This document shows, one piece after another, positions 29,325-39,005 of a stretch of DNA of 64,000 bases; the first letter of the stretch is position 1; each line of letters begins with the position of its first letter. This DNA comes from Azospirillum soli (GTDB lineage: Bacteria > Pseudomonadota > Alphaproteobacteria > Azospirillales > Azospirillaceae). The notes under the pieces were generated by a model. It did no database searches. It saw nothing but the letters and a program-made list of their open reading frames with translations, and was not told where the DNA came from. The DNA lies in the NCBI RefSeq assembly GCF_017876165.1, contig NZ_JAGINQ010000001.1, positions 124,001-188,000 of the forward strand. The letters are read 5' to 3'. The position numbers and the translations under genes are program-made.

Positions 29325-30644
29325 ATGCCCAGCATCAGCCGCCGCAACGGCCACCGGGAGGCCAGCGCATGGCCCGGTTGGGTGGACGCGCTGTCGTCCC
29401 TCGTGATGGTCGTCATCTTCCTGCTGATGGTCTTCATCGTCGCCCAATTCTATATGGCGACCGCCCTGACCGGCCGGGACGAACAGCTGCTCAGCCTGAA
29501 CCGCAAGGTGGCGGAGTTGAACGACCTGCTGGCGCTGGAGCACGACGCCAACGCCGACCTGCGCATCAACGCCGCCCAACTCTCCGCCGAGCTTCAGGGC
29601 TCCGTCGCCGCGCGCGACGACATGACCACGCGCATGACCGCGCTGCAAGGCGACCTCGACCGCGCCGCCCGCGCGGCGGAGGAGCTTCAGCGCACCATCC
29701 GTGTTGACCGCGAGACGCTGGAGGTGAAGCTCCGCGAGGTCGCCAGCCTGCAAGCCGACTTGAAGGCCCTGCGCGAGGCCCGGCAAAAGCTGGAGGGCGA
29801 GCTAGCGCAAGCCGCCGCAACCCTGCAACTGACCGAAGAACAGCGCCAAGCCCTGCTGACCGAGTTGGGCGGGGAGCGCGACCGGTCCAAGGCTCTGGAA
29901 GCGCGCCTCGCCACCGCCGACGAGAAGACGATGCTCGCCCAGAAGGAGGTTGAGCAGCGCGACATCCGCATCAACGAATTGGTGGCGTCCCTTTCCGGCG
30001 AACAGGATGCATCGGCGCAAGCGAACCGGCAGGTGGACCTGCTGAACCAGCAGATCGCCGCGCTGCGCGACCAGCTCGCCAAGATCGGCGCCATACTGGA
30101 GGCGTCGGAGAAGAAGTCGGAGGAGCAGAAGGTCCAGATCGCCGAGCTGGGCTCCCGCCTCAACCAGGCGTTGGCCGCCAAGGTGCAGGATCTCGCCCGC
30201 TACCGGTCGGAGTTCTTCGGCCGCGTCCGCGAGGCGCTGGGCAACCGGCCAGACGTGCGCATCGTCGGCGACCGTTTTGTCTTCCAATCGGAACTGCTGT
30301 TCCCCTCAGGCTCCGCGACGCTGGAAGAGGGCGGCAAGATGCGTCTGGCCGCGCTGGCCCACACGCTCATGGAGATCGGCAAGCAGATCCCGCCGGACGT
30401 GAATTGGGTTCTGCGCGTGGACGGCCACACCGACATCCGCCCGGTGCGCTTGCAGTTCGCGTCCAACTGGGAGCTGTCGTCGGCCCGCGCCATCTCGGTC
30501 GTCAAGTTCCTGATCGACCAGGGCATCCCGCCGGAACGTCTGGCAGCGGCCGGCTTCGGCGAGTATCAGCCGCTCGATCCGGGGACGAACGACGAGGCGC
30601 TGGCGCGGAACCGGCGCATCGAGGTGAAGCTGGATCAGCGGTAG
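29325..30644 (+). CDS. MotB-like protein: membrane anchor, coiled coil and OmpA domain
   Basis: The 439-aa product has one helix near residues 20-43 (WVDALSSLVMVVIFLLMVFI, with an Asp at its start as in MotB), a long coiled coil (about 55-285) and a C-terminal OmpA domain (about 310-439; FPSGSATLEEGGKM, VDGHTDIRPV, AAAGFGEYQP). The design is that of a stator subunit that reaches the cell wall. It lies 21 bp after the TolQ/MotA-like gene. The ligand and power use are unknown. Confidence 0.76.
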   Translation: MPSISRRNGHREASAWPGWVDALSSLVMVVIFLLMVFIVAQFYMATALTGRDEQLLSLNRKVAELNDLLALEHDANADLRINAAQLSAELQGSVAARDDMTTRMTALQGDLDRAARAAEELQRTIRVDRETLEVKLREVASLQADLKALREARQKLEGELAQAAATLQLTEEQRQALLTELGGERDRSKALEARLATADEKTMLAQKEVEQRDIRINELVASLSGEQDASAQANRQVDLLNQQIAALRDQLAKIGAILEASEKKSEEQKVQIAELGSRLNQALAAKVQDLARYRSEFFGRVREALGNRPDVRIVGDRFVFQSELLFPSGSATLEEGGKMRLAALAHTLMEIGKQIPPDVNWVLRVDGHTDIRPVRLQFASNWELSSARAISVVKFLIDQGIPPERLAAAGFGEYQPLDPGTNDEALARNRRIEVKLDQR

Positions 30645-30648
30645 AGTA

Positions 30649-30775
30649 TTGCCCCCACCCTAACCCTCACCCGCTTCGCAGGGGAGGGAACTCCGCCGCG
30701 AAGCCTTCAAGGCCCTCCCCTGCAAAGCGGGGGAGGGAGGGGACCCATGCGACAGCATGGGAAGGGTGGGGGCAA
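30649..30775. repeat. Inverted-repeat element between the MotB-like gene and gcvPB
   Basis: Perfect terminal inverted repeats TTGCCCCCACCCT (30649-30661) and AGGGTGGGGGCAA (30763-30775) enclose an inner inverted pair (CGCTTCGCAGGGGAGGG with CCCTCCCCTGCAAAGCG) and a small hairpin CCCATGC-GACA-GCATGGG. It lies between convergent genes, may terminate both, and encodes nothing. The layout resembles the 41422 element. Confidence 0.8.
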
Positions 30776-30783
30776 TTCGCCCC

Positions 30784-32361
30784 CTACTCTGCCGCGACCG
30801 CCTCTTCCCGCTCCGGCGTCCAGCGCAGGATCGGCTTGCGGGCGGCGGCCGTCTCGTCCAGGCGACGGCGCGGGGTCAGGTGTGGCGCGGCCTGGAAGTA
30901 CTCCACATCACCACTCTTGGCCCGCTCGGCGAGCGCGCGCAGCGCCGTGATGAACTGGTCGAGGCCGGCCTTCGACTCCGTCTCGGTCGGCTCGATCAGC
31001 AGGGCGCCGTGCACCACCAGCGGGAAGTACATGGTCATCGGGTGGAAGCCCTCGTCGATCAACGCCTTGGCGATGTCGAGCGTGGTCACGCCAGTGCCCT
31101 TCAGGAAACGGTCGTCGAACAAGCACTCGTGCATGCACGGGCCATCGAAGGACGGGGTCATCACGTCCTGGAGGCTCGCCAGCAGGTAGTTGGCGTTCAG
31201 CACCGCGTCGCTCGCCACCTGCCACAGACCGTCGGCGCCGTGGCTCATCATGTAGGACAGCGCGCGGACGAACATGCCCATCTGACCGTGGAACGCCTTC
31301 ATGCGGCCGAAGGCCGGGCCTTCGCCGGCATGCTCGACCAGACGGAAGCGGCCATCGGCCTCCTGCACCACATACGGCACCGGCACGTAGGGCGCCAGCG
31401 ACTCCGCGAAGACCACCGGGCCGGAACCCGGACCGCCACCGCCGTGTGGGGTGGAGAAGGTCTTGTGCAGGTTGATGTGCATCACGTCGATGCCGAGGTC
31501 CGCCGGGCGCACCCGGCCGACGATGGCGTTGAAGTTGGCCCCGTCGCAGTAGAAGTAAGCGCCGGCCGCGTGCACGGCCTCGGCGATGGTGATGATGTCC
31601 CGCTCGAACAAGCCGCAGGTGTTCGGGTTGGTCAGCATCAGGCCGGCCACGTCGGGGCCGAGCTTCGCCTTCAGCGCCTCCAGATCGACGCGGCCGTCCT
31701 CGGTCCCCGGGATCGCCTCGACCGTGTAGCCGCAGGCGGCGGCGGTCGCCGGGTTGGTGCCGTGGGCGCTTTCCGGGACCAGGATCTTCGTCCGGCCCGT
31801 CTCGCCCTTGGCGTCGTGGGCGGCGCGGATCGCCATGATGCCGCACATCTCGCCGTGCGCGCCGGCCGCCGGGGCCAGCGTCACCGCCGCCATGCCGGTC
31901 AGCGTGGCGAGCCAGCGGCCCAGCTCCGCCATCAGCTCCAGGGCACCCTGGACGGTGCTCTCGGGCTGCAGCGGGTGCACGTCGGAGAAGCCCGGCAGCC
32001 GCGCCATCTTCTCGTTCAGGCGCGGGTTGTGCTTCATCGTGCAGGAGCCCAGCGGGTACAGCCCGCTGTCGATGGCGTAGTTCTTCTGCGACAGGCGCGT
32101 GTAGTGGCGGACCACCTGCGGCTCGGCAAGGCCCGGCAGGCCGACGCGGGCGCGCGGCTTCACGGTGCCGAGGCGCATCGCCATGGCCGGCACCTCCGGC
32201 AGGTCCACGCCGCAGCGGCCGGGGCTGTCCTGTTCGAAGATCAGCGGCTCTTCGATCTGAAGGCCGCGGTTGCCGGTGACGGTGTCCGGAACGGCGCTGT
32301 TGCTGCTGCGGATGTCGGCCCCGGAAATATTGGTCGGGCGACCCTGGGAATTCATGCTCAT
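30784..32361 (-). CDS. gcvPB: Glycine dehydrogenase (decarboxylating) subunit 2
   Basis: PLP-carrying half of the split P protein of the glycine cleavage system. The 525-aa product includes [20 protein letters not shown] with the PLP lysine, [16 protein letters not shown] and [12 protein letters not shown]. The ATG overlaps the gcvPA stop (ATGA); a second ATG two codons later is possible. It is last in the operon. An N-terminal extension rich in Ser and Asn precedes the conserved part. Confidence 0.95.
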   Translation of the reverse strand: MSMNSQGRPTNISGADIRSSNSAVPDTVTGNRGLQIEEPLIFEQDSPGRCGVDLPEVPAMAMRLGTVKPRARVGLPGLAEPQVVRHYTRLSQKNYAIDSGLYPLGSCTMKHNPRLNEKMARLPGFSDVHPLQPESTVQGALELMAELGRWLATLTGMAAVTLAPAAGAHGEMCGIMAIRAAHDAKGETGRTKILVPESAHGTNPATAAACGYTVEAIPGTEDGRVDLEALKAKLGPDVAGLMLTNPNTCGLFERDIITIAEAVHAAGAYFYCDGANFNAIVGRVRPADLGIDVMHINLHKTFSTPHGGGGPGSGPVVFAESLAPYVPVPYVVQEADGRFRLVEHAGEGPAFGRMKAFHGQMGMFVRALSYMMSHGADGLWQVASDAVLNANYLLASLQDVMTPSFDGPCMHECLFDDRFLKGTGVTTLDIAKALIDEGFHPMTMYFPLVVHGALLIEPTETESKAGLDQFITALRALAERAKSGDVEYFQAAPHLTPRRRLDETAAARKPILRWTPEREEAVAAE

Positions 32362-33701
32362 GACAGGACCTCGGAAAGCGCCGTGGCGAAGGCGTCCATG
32401 TCGGCTTCGGTGTTGGTCTCGGTGGCGGCCACCAGCAGCAGGTCGTCCAGCTCGCCCGGATAGAGGCGCGACGCCGGAACACCGCCAAGGATGCGGCGCT
32501 CGGCCAGGGCCTCGACCACTTCGGCGGCGGGCCTGGGCAGCTTCACCGTGAATTCGTTGAAGAAGGTGTCGTTGAGGATCTCGACACCCTTCACCCCCGA
32601 CAGCCGGTCGGCCAGCTGACCCGCCTTGGCGTGGTTCAGGCGGGCGAGCTGCGTGAAGCCCTCCTCGCCCAGCAGGCTCAGGTGGATCGAGAAGGCCAGC
32701 GCGCACAGGCCGGCGTTGGTGCAGATGTTCGAGGTCGCCTTCTCGCGGCGGATGTGCTGCTCGCGCGTGGACAGCGTCAGCACGAAACCGCGCCGGCCGT
32801 CGGCGTCCACCGTCTGGCCGCACAGGCGGCCGGGCATCTGGCGGACATACTTGTCCTTCACCGCGAACAGGCCGACATACGGCCCGCCGAAGTTCAGCGC
32901 GTTGCCGAGCGACTGGCCCTCGGCCGCCACGATGTCGGCGCCCATCTCACCCGGCGGGGTCAGCAGGCCCAGCGACATCGCCTCCGTCACCACGACGATC
33001 AGCAGCGCCCCCTTGGCCTGGCACATCTGCGCCAGGGCGGTGTAGTCGCGCACATGCCCGAACACGTCCGGGTTCTGCACGACGACGCAGGAGGTGTCGG
33101 CGTCCACCAGCGCCATCAGATCCTCGCCGCCCTTCGGGGCCGGCGGCAGCGCGACCGCCTCGAACCCGATGAAGCGGGCGTCGGTCGTGGTGGTGTCGCG
33201 GTAATGCGGGTGCAGGCCGCCGGACAGGATGGCCTTCTTCCGGCGGGTCACGCGGTTCGCCATCATCACGGCTTCCGCGCAGGCCGTGGCGCCGTCGTAC
33301 ATGGAGGCGTTCGCCACGTCCATGCCGGTCAGCAGGGCGACCTGGGTCTGGAATTCGAACAGGACCTGAAGCGTGCCCTGGCTCACCTCCGGCTGGTAGG
33401 GGGTGTAGGCGGTCAGGAATTCGCCGCGCTGGACCAGATGGTCCACCGTCGCCGGGACGTGGTGACGGTAGGAGCCGGCGCCGAGGAAGCTCGGCACGCT
33501 GCCGGCCGGCAGGTTCCGGCCCGCCATGGCCGACAGGGCGCGCTCGACCTCCAGCTCGCCCATGTGGTTGGTCAGCCCCTGGATCGGGCCGGGAAGGCGG
33601 GCCGCCTTGGGCACGTCGCGGAACAGATCGTCCACCGACGACACGCGGATGGCCGCCAGCATGGACCGCCGGTCGGCCTCGGTCAGGGGCAGGTAACGCA
33701 T
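32358..33701 (-). CDS. gcvPA: Glycine dehydrogenase (decarboxylating) subunit 1
   Basis: N-terminal half of the split P protein. The 447-aa product begins [18 protein letters not shown] and contains [36 protein letters not shown] and [14 protein letters not shown]. The ATG at 33701 lies one base from the gcvH stop (33703). Confidence 0.95.
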   Translation of the reverse strand: MRYLPLTEADRRSMLAAIRVSSVDDLFRDVPKAARLPGPIQGLTNHMGELEVERALSAMAGRNLPAGSVPSFLGAGSYRHHVPATVDHLVQRGEFLTAYTPYQPEVSQGTLQVLFEFQTQVALLTGMDVANASMYDGATACAEAVMMANRVTRRKKAILSGGLHPHYRDTTTTDARFIGFEAVALPPAPKGGEDLMALVDADTSCVVVQNPDVFGHVRDYTALAQMCQAKGALLIVVVTEAMSLGLLTPPGEMGADIVAAEGQSLGNALNFGGPYVGLFAVKDKYVRQMPGRLCGQTVDADGRRGFVLTLSTREQHIRREKATSNICTNAGLCALAFSIHLSLLGEEGFTQLARLNHAKAGQLADRLSGVKGVEILNDTFFNEFTVKLPRPAAEVVEALAERRILGGVPASRLYPGELDDLLLVAATETNTEADMDAFATALSEVLS

Positions 33702-33702
33702 G

Positions 33703-34077
33703 TTACGCCAGTCCTTCCACATAGGCCTTGTAGGCGGCCTCGTCCATCAGGGCGTCCAGCTCGGCCGGGTTGGCCAGGCGCAGCTTGAAGAACCAGCCCT
33801 CGGTCTCCGCGCCGCTGTTCACGCGGGCCGGCTCGTTCTCCAGATCGTGGTTGACCTCGACCACCTCGCCGGAGACGGGGGCGAAGACCTCGCTCGCCGC
33901 CTTCACGGACTCGACCACGGCGGCCTCCTTGCCCTGCTCGACCTTGCGGCCGAGGTCCGGCAGCTCGACGAAGACCACGTCGCCCAGCTGCTGCTGCGCG
34001 TGGTCGGTGACGCCGATGGTCGCCACGTCGCCCTCGACGCGGACCCACTCGTGATCCTTGGTGTACTTGACGGTCAT
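33703..34077 (-). CDS. gcvH: Glycine cleavage system H protein
   Basis: Lipoyl carrier that moves the methylamine between P, T and L proteins. The 124-aa product has the lipoylation Lys59 in [18 protein letters not shown]. The longer frame upstream belongs to another reading of gcvT and is not used. It lies between gcvT and gcvPA. Confidence 0.96.
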   Translation of the reverse strand: MTVKYTKDHEWVRVEGDVATIGVTDHAQQQLGDVVFVELPDLGRKVEQGKEAAVVESVKAASEVFAPVSGEVVEVNHDLENEPARVNSGAETEGWFFKLRLANPAELDALMDEAAYKAYVEGLA

Positions 34078-34112
34078 GGTTCGGATTCCCCTGTTCGACT
34101 GGTTTGGTGTGG

Positions 34113-35237
34113 TCAACCGCGGTAATAGCGTTGCGGCACGAAGGGCATGGCGGCGACCTTCGCGGCCAGCGGCTTGCCGCGGACCATCAGCTGCACCGGC
34201 GTGCCGACCTCGGCGTGGGCGCGGTCCACATAGCCCATGGCGACCGGCGCGTTGGCGGTGGGGCCGAAGCCGCCGCTCGTCACCTCGCCGATCTTGGTGC
34301 CGCTGGTGTCGCAGATGTCCGTGTGCTCGCGGGCCGGCTGGCGGCCTTCCGGCTGGATGCCGACGCGGCGGCGCGATGCGCCTTCGGCCAGCTGAGTCTT
34401 GATGATGCCGTGGCCGGGGAAGCCTCCCTCCTCGCGGCGGCGCTTGGGCAGCGCCCATTCGAGCGCGGCTTCGACCGGCGTGGTCGTCTCGTCGATGTCG
34501 TGGCCGTAGAGGCAGAGCCCCGCCTCAAGCCGCAGCGAGTCGCGGGCACCCAGGCCGATGGCCTCGACCTCCGGTTCGGCCAGCAGGGCGCGGGCGATGG
34601 GCTCCGCGTCGGACTTGTCGCAGGAGATCTCGTAGCCGTCCTCGCCCGTGTAGCCGGAGCGGGTCAGCACCACCGGGATGCCGTTGATGGTGGCCGGCAG
34701 GTAGCTCATGAACTTCATGCTCGCCGCCTCGGGCGCGAAGCGCGCCAGCACACCGGCCGCCGCCGGGCCTTGCAGGGCCAGCAGCGCGAGGTCGTCGAGA
34801 AGCTCCACCTCCGCCTTGCCCTTCAGCCGCTCGCGCATGTGGGCGACATCGCGCTCCTTGCGGGCGGCGTTGACGACCAGGAACAGGTGATCGCCGGCGT
34901 TGGTGACCATCAGGTCGTCCAGGATGCCGCCCTGCTCGTTCAGGAACAGGGTGTAGCGCATGCGCCCGCGTGCCAGCCCCTTGATGTCGCCGGGGACGAG
35001 CGTTTCCAGCGCGGCGGCCGGGTCGTCGCCGGTCAGGCGCACCTGTCCCATGTGCGACACGTCGAACAGGCCGGCCTTCTCGCGGGTGTGCTGGTGCTCC
35101 TTCAGGATGCCCAGCGGGTACTGCACCGGCATGTCGTAGCCGGCGAAAGGCACCATGCGGGCCTTCAGTTCCAGATGCAGGCCGTGAAGGGGAGTCGTCT
35201 TGATGTTTTCTGCGTTGCTCTGGGGCGCCTCGGTCAC
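34113..35237 (-). CDS. gcvT: Glycine cleavage system aminomethyltransferase GcvT
   Basis: THF-dependent T protein releasing ammonia and 5,10-methylene-THF. The 374-aa product has [27 protein letters not shown] and [23 protein letters not shown] with the usual C-terminal barrel. It is first in the gcvT-gcvH-gcvPA-gcvPB operon behind a glycine riboswitch. Confidence 0.96.
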   Translation of the reverse strand: MTEAPQSNAENIKTTPLHGLHLELKARMVPFAGYDMPVQYPLGILKEHQHTREKAGLFDVSHMGQVRLTGDDPAAALETLVPGDIKGLARGRMRYTLFLNEQGGILDDLMVTNAGDHLFLVVNAARKERDVAHMRERLKGKAEVELLDDLALLALQGPAAAGVLARFAPEAASMKFMSYLPATINGIPVVLTRSGYTGEDGYEISCDKSDAEPIARALLAEPEVEAIGLGARDSLRLEAGLCLYGHDIDETTTPVEAALEWALPKRRREEGGFPGHGIIKTQLAEGASRRRVGIQPEGRQPAREHTDICDTSGTKIGEVTSGGFGPTANAPVAMGYVDRAHAEVGTPVQLMVRGKPLAAKVAAMPFVPQRYYRG

Positions 35238-35287
35238 GCGGGTCCTCCGACATAGGGCTCAACCCCGCGCCATGATTGGCGCGAGTG

Positions 35288-35516
35288 TCGCCCCCTCTGT
35301 CTTGGACCTGAGAGATTCACCGGCCGGGTACAACCCCGAGAACCGGCTTACTCCTTCGGTGAGACCCGGCCAAGCCTGGCCGGAACTGCTTTCCAGAGTC
35401 GCCTTATCCCCTTGCGGTCCTTTTGCCTGAGAGTTTCCGGGGGCGGTTGCTCCTTCGGCGCCACCATCCGGCATCCAATGGATTGGAAACCGGACGGCGA
35501 TCTCTCCCGCGAGGGA
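35288..35516 (-). promoter_or_regulatory. Tandem glycine riboswitch
   Basis: On the minus strand before gcvT are two gcvT-type aptamers. The first (about 35390-35516) has GGGAGAGA, GCGCCGAAGGAGCAA and AACTCTCAGG; the second (about 35288-35390) has CACCGAAGGAGTAAGC and AATCTCTCAGG. Each has the conserved CCGAAGG-AG core and CTCTCAGG closing strand. Glycine binding is expected to switch on the gcv operon; the expression platform lies in the last 50 nt before the start. Confidence 0.93.
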
Positions 35517-35594
35517 TCATCGGCATGTACCACCCACCCTAACGACACGCCCGAGAATGTCAATCGGGCCTTCCGGGCAACCGGCGAGTCGCAA

Positions 35595-35624
35595 CAAAAA
35601 AGGCGCCCGCATGACGCGGGCGCC
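35595..35624 (-). terminator. Rho-independent terminator after the lipoprotein gene
   Basis: On the minus strand GGCGCCCGC-GTCAT-GCGGGCGCC is followed by TTTTTTG, about 33 bp past the stop. Confidence 0.85.
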
Positions 35625-35657
35625 CTCGCCTCCGGAGCCGCTCGACCTATCGAGAGA

Positions 35658-36248
35658 TCACTGCCCCATCTGCGCGCGGTTGAACGCCAGCTGGTCCGGA
35701 GTCAGCTGAAAGCCGACGAAGATGTTCCAGTCCTTGGCGTTCGTTTCCTTGGGCAGCGGGATCTTCGGCGACAACTCTTCCCGGCTGCCGGCGCGTGGCT
35801 TGCCCGGTTCGAAGGTGACGGTGGTCTCGAACTCCGTCTTGGCGCTCGGCGCCTGCTCACCCGGCTTGGCGATGGCGACGAAATAGCGGTACGTCGCCTG
35901 ATTGCCCTGAAGCGCCGGGCCGCGCTCCGCCACCAAGTAAAGGTTCACGTTCACGGTGACGCCGTCGCTGGCGTATTCGCAGTTACCGCTGAAGTCGGCC
36001 AGCGCCGCGCGCGACTGCACGTCGGTCAGGTCGCGCCCGCCGCCCGTGCGGAACTGCGTCACCTCGGCCAGATCGCGGACGATGGCGACCTTCGGACAGG
36101 ACAGCGCCGCAGTGGGCTGTGCGGGCGCACCGTTGATGCCCATGCCGGAGCAACCGGTCAGGGCCAGCACGCCCAGAGTCAACAGCGCGGGCGCCAGCGG
36201 GCTTTTCCGGACGGGGGTTCCTATATTACGGTCGCGGCGGCGGTCCAT
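35658..36248 (-). CDS. Lipoprotein of unknown function
   Basis: The 196-aa product has a basic N-terminus and a lipobox LALTGC (Cys33), then a soluble beta-rich domain (about 45-190; AIVRDLAEVTQF, GVTVNVNLYLVAERGP). Codon use fits the window. I recognise no named family. It is divergent from ispH, with a terminator downstream. Outer-membrane sorting is likely since no Asp follows the Cys. Confidence 0.78.
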   Translation of the reverse strand: MDRRRDRNIGTPVRKSPLAPALLTLGVLALTGCSGMGINGAPAQPTAALSCPKVAIVRDLAEVTQFRTGGGRDLTDVQSRAALADFSGNCEYASDGVTVNVNLYLVAERGPALQGNQATYRYFVAIAKPGEQAPSAKTEFETTVTFEPGKPRAGSREELSPKIPLPKETNAKDWNIFVGFQLTPDQLAFNRAQMGQ

Positions 36249-36378
36249 CGGTCTGGCCTACTGGTTGGATTGGTTCTCTGCGCCGCGACTTTAGAGAAGC
36301 GGTCGGGCCGGCACAAGGCCGCGCGGTCGCATCGTTACCCCTTTCGGCACACCCTATCCAGGCATCGGAAACGCCCGC

Positions 36379-37356
36379 ATGACGAAGACGCCCCTCACCA
36401 TCCTCCTTGCGGCTCCCCGTGGGTTCTGCGCCGGCGTGGACCGCGCCATCCAGATCGTCGAGGTGGCGTTGGAGCGCTTCGGCCCGCCCGTCTACGTCCG
36501 CCACGAGATCGTGCACAACCGCTTCGTCGTGCAGAGCCTGGAGGCCAAGGGCGCGGTCTTCGTGGATGAGCTGACCGAGGTGCCGGACGGCGCGCCGGTT
36601 ATCTTCTCCGCCCACGGCGTACCGAAGTCGGTGCCGGCGGCGGCCGAAAGGCGGGGCCTGTTCTATCTGGACGCCACCTGCCCGCTGGTCAGCAAGGTCC
36701 ACCGCGAGGCCGAGCGCCACTTCAACGAGGGGCGGCAGATCGTCCTGATCGGCCACGCCGGCCATCCGGAGGTGATCGGCACCATGGGCCAGCTGCCCGA
36801 GGGCGCCGTCGTGCTGGTGGAGACCGTCGCCGACGTGGCGACGGTGCAGGTCGCCGATCCGGACAACCTCGCCTACGCCACCCAGACCACCCTGTCGGTG
36901 GACGAGACGGCCGGCATCGTCGCCGCGCTCCAGGCGCGCTTCCCGGCCATTGCCGGGCCGAAGAAGGAGGACATCTGCTACGCCACCACCAACCGCCAGC
37001 AGGCGGTGAAGGCTATCGCGCCCAAGGTGGAAGCCCTGCTGGTGCTGGGCGCCCCGAACTCCTCCAACTCCAAACGGCTGGTCGAGGTGGCGAAGACCCA
37101 CGGCTGCACGCGGGCGCAACTGGTTCAGCGGGCGACGGACATCGACTGGGCGGCGCTGGAGGGTGTCGGCACGCTGGGCATCACCGCCGGCGCCTCGGCG
37201 CCCGAGGTGCTGGTGGAGGAGGTCATCGCGGCCGCCCGCGCCCGCTTCGACGTGACGGTGGAGGAGCTGCGCACCGCCTTCGAGGACATCACCTTCAAGC
37301 TGCCAAAGGCCCTGCTGGACGGCGAGGCGCCGCTCCGCGCCAAGGAAGAGGCGTGA
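36379..37356 (+). CDS. ispH: 4-hydroxy-3-methylbut-2-enyl diphosphate reductase
   Basis: [4Fe-4S] enzyme that makes IPP and DMAPP at the end of the MEP pathway. The 325-aa product has the three cluster cysteines in [27 protein letters not shown] and [28 protein letters not shown] [14 protein letters not shown], with the latter region also binding substrate. It starts the ispH-thrB-rnhA group, which is a conserved set in alphaproteobacteria. Confidence 0.95.
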   Translation: MTKTPLTILLAAPRGFCAGVDRAIQIVEVALERFGPPVYVRHEIVHNRFVVQSLEAKGAVFVDELTEVPDGAPVIFSAHGVPKSVPAAAERRGLFYLDATCPLVSKVHREAERHFNEGRQIVLIGHAGHPEVIGTMGQLPEGAVVLVETVADVATVQVADPDNLAYATQTTLSVDETAGIVAALQARFPAIAGPKKEDICYATTNRQQAVKAIAPKVEALLVLGAPNSSNSKRLVEVAKTHGCTRAQLVQRATDIDWAALEGVGTLGITAGASAPEVLVEEVIAAARARFDVTVEELRTAFEDITFKLPKALLDGEAPLRAKEEA

Positions 37357-37436
37357 CCGCGCGCCATCCCCCTAACCATCCTATTGACCATCCCATCATT
37401 GACCGGCGCCCCGAATCCCGGTAAGGCGCTGGTCTT

Positions 37437-38420
37437 ATGGCCGTCTACACCGAAGTCTCCGACGAAGACCTGAACGCCTTCATCGCCCAGTACGATCTGG
37501 GCGGCGTGCTGTCCTGCAAGGGCATCGCGGAGGGGGTGGAGAATTCCAACTTCCTGCTGGTGACGGAAAGCGGCCCGTACATCCTCACGCTCTACGAAAA
37601 GCGCACCCGGCGCGAGGATCTGCCCTTTTTCCTGGGCCTGATGGAGCATCTGGCGGACAAGGGCATCGCCTGCCCGCTGCCGGTGCAGGGCACGGATGGG
37701 CAGGCCCTGCGCGAGCTGTGCGGGCGGCCGGCGGTGATCGTCACCTTCCTGGCCGGCATGTGGCCGCGCCGGATCACGCCGCATCACTGCGCCGAACTGG
37801 GCGCCGCGCTGGCCCGTTTGCATCTGGCCGTCGCCGACTTCCGCATGGAGCGGCCGAACGCGCTATCGCTGGCCGGCTGGAAGGAGCTGTTCGAGAAGTG
37901 CGCGCCGCGCGCCGACGAGGTCGCCCGCGACCTGCGCGCCACGCTGGAGGCGGAGCTGTCCGCCCTTGAGGCGCACTGGCCGAAGGCTCTGCCCGCCGGG
38001 GTCATCCACGCCGACCTGTTCCCCGACAACGTGTTCTTCCGCGGGAACGAGCTGTCGGGCCTGATCGACTTCTACTTCGCCTGCAACGACTTCCTGGTCT
38101 ACGACGTCGCCATCTGCCTGAACGCGTGGTGCTTCGAGATCGACGGGTCGTTCAACGCCACCAAGGCGCGGATGCTGCTGACCGGCTACCAGAAGGTCCG
38201 CCCCCTCTCCCGCGAGGAGTTGGAGGCCCTGCCCTGGCTGTGCCGGGGCAGCGCCTTGCGGTTCCTGCTGACCCGCCTCTACGACTGGCTGAACCATCCG
38301 CCGGGCGCCTTCGTGAAGCCGAAGGACCCGCTGGAGTATCTGCGCAAGCTGCGCTTCCACCAGACCGTCAAGGGCTTGGGCGATTACGCGCTCGACGACG
38401 GCGGCACCTACGAAGTTTAA
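37437..38420 (+). CDS. thrB: Homoserine kinase (ThrB type II, APH-like)
   Basis: Phosphorylates homoserine in threonine synthesis. The 327-aa product has the aminoglycoside-phosphotransferase fold: [28 protein letters not shown] (catalytic loop) and [17 protein letters not shown]. The unrelated GHMP-type enzyme is absent. thrC lies at 47213, not next to it. rnhA follows five bases after the stop. Confidence 0.93.
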   Translation: MAVYTEVSDEDLNAFIAQYDLGGVLSCKGIAEGVENSNFLLVTESGPYILTLYEKRTRREDLPFFLGLMEHLADKGIACPLPVQGTDGQALRELCGRPAVIVTFLAGMWPRRITPHHCAELGAALARLHLAVADFRMERPNALSLAGWKELFEKCAPRADEVARDLRATLEAELSALEAHWPKALPAGVIHADLFPDNVFFRGNELSGLIDFYFACNDFLVYDVAICLNAWCFEIDGSFNATKARMLLTGYQKVRPLSREELEALPWLCRGSALRFLLTRLYDWLNHPPGAFVKPKDPLEYLRKLRFHQTVKGLGDYALDDGGTYEV

Positions 38421-38425
38421 GGCTC

Positions 38426-38899
38426 ATGACCACTGAGACGCCCGCTCTGAAGGCCGTGGACATCTTCACGGACGGGGCGTGCAGCGGCAACCCCGGCCCC
38501 GGCGGCTGGGGCGCTATCCTGCGCTACGGCACCGTGGAAAAGGAGCTGTATGGGGGCGAACCAGCCACCACCAACAACCGCATGGAGCTGATGGCCGCCA
38601 TCCAGGCGCTGGAGGCCCTGAAGAAGCCGGTCAAGGTGCGCCTCTACACCGACAGCGAGTATGTGAAGAACGGCATCACCAAGTGGATTTACGGCTGGAA
38701 GGCCAAGGGCTGGAAGACCGCCGACAACAAGCCGGTGAAGAACGAGGATCTGTGGAAGCGCCTCGACGCCGCCAAGCAGCAGCACGACATCGAGTTCCAT
38801 TGGGTGCGCGGCCACGCCGGCCATCCGGAGAACGAACGCGCCGACGCGCTGGCCCGCCAGGGCGTCGAGGAGGTCCGAAAGGCGGCGCGCGGCGCATAA
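38426..38899 (+). CDS. rnhA: Ribonuclease HI
   Basis: Degrades RNA in RNA-DNA hybrids. The 157-aa product has the DEDD site at Asp16 ([11 protein letters not shown]), Glu54 ([10 protein letters not shown]), Asp76 (YTDSEYV) and Asp140 (NERADALAR), with His130 in [11 protein letters not shown]. Start at 38426 is the ATG five bases after thrB. Confidence 0.96.
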   Translation: MTTETPALKAVDIFTDGACSGNPGPGGWGAILRYGTVEKELYGGEPATTNNRMELMAAIQALEALKKPVKVRLYTDSEYVKNGITKWIYGWKAKGWKTADNKPVKNEDLWKRLDAAKQQHDIEFHWVRGHAGHPENERADALARQGVEEVRKAARGA

Positions 38900-39005
38900 C
38901 CGCCCTTCCGTAAGGGTGCCTTGCCGCAAAGGTCAGGTCCCCGCTAACCTCCCCGCAAGAACGACCCAAAAAAGCACGATAAGGATCGTTGGGGAGGAAG
39001 AGACC

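Noticed and set aside
27247..30644. The TolQ/MotA-like and MotB-like pair as a Zorya-type anti-phage system (ZorAB)
   Set aside because: No ZorC/ZorD or ZorE-like helicase or nuclease gene is adjacent, and neighbours are housekeeping genes; an envelope motor is the simpler reading.
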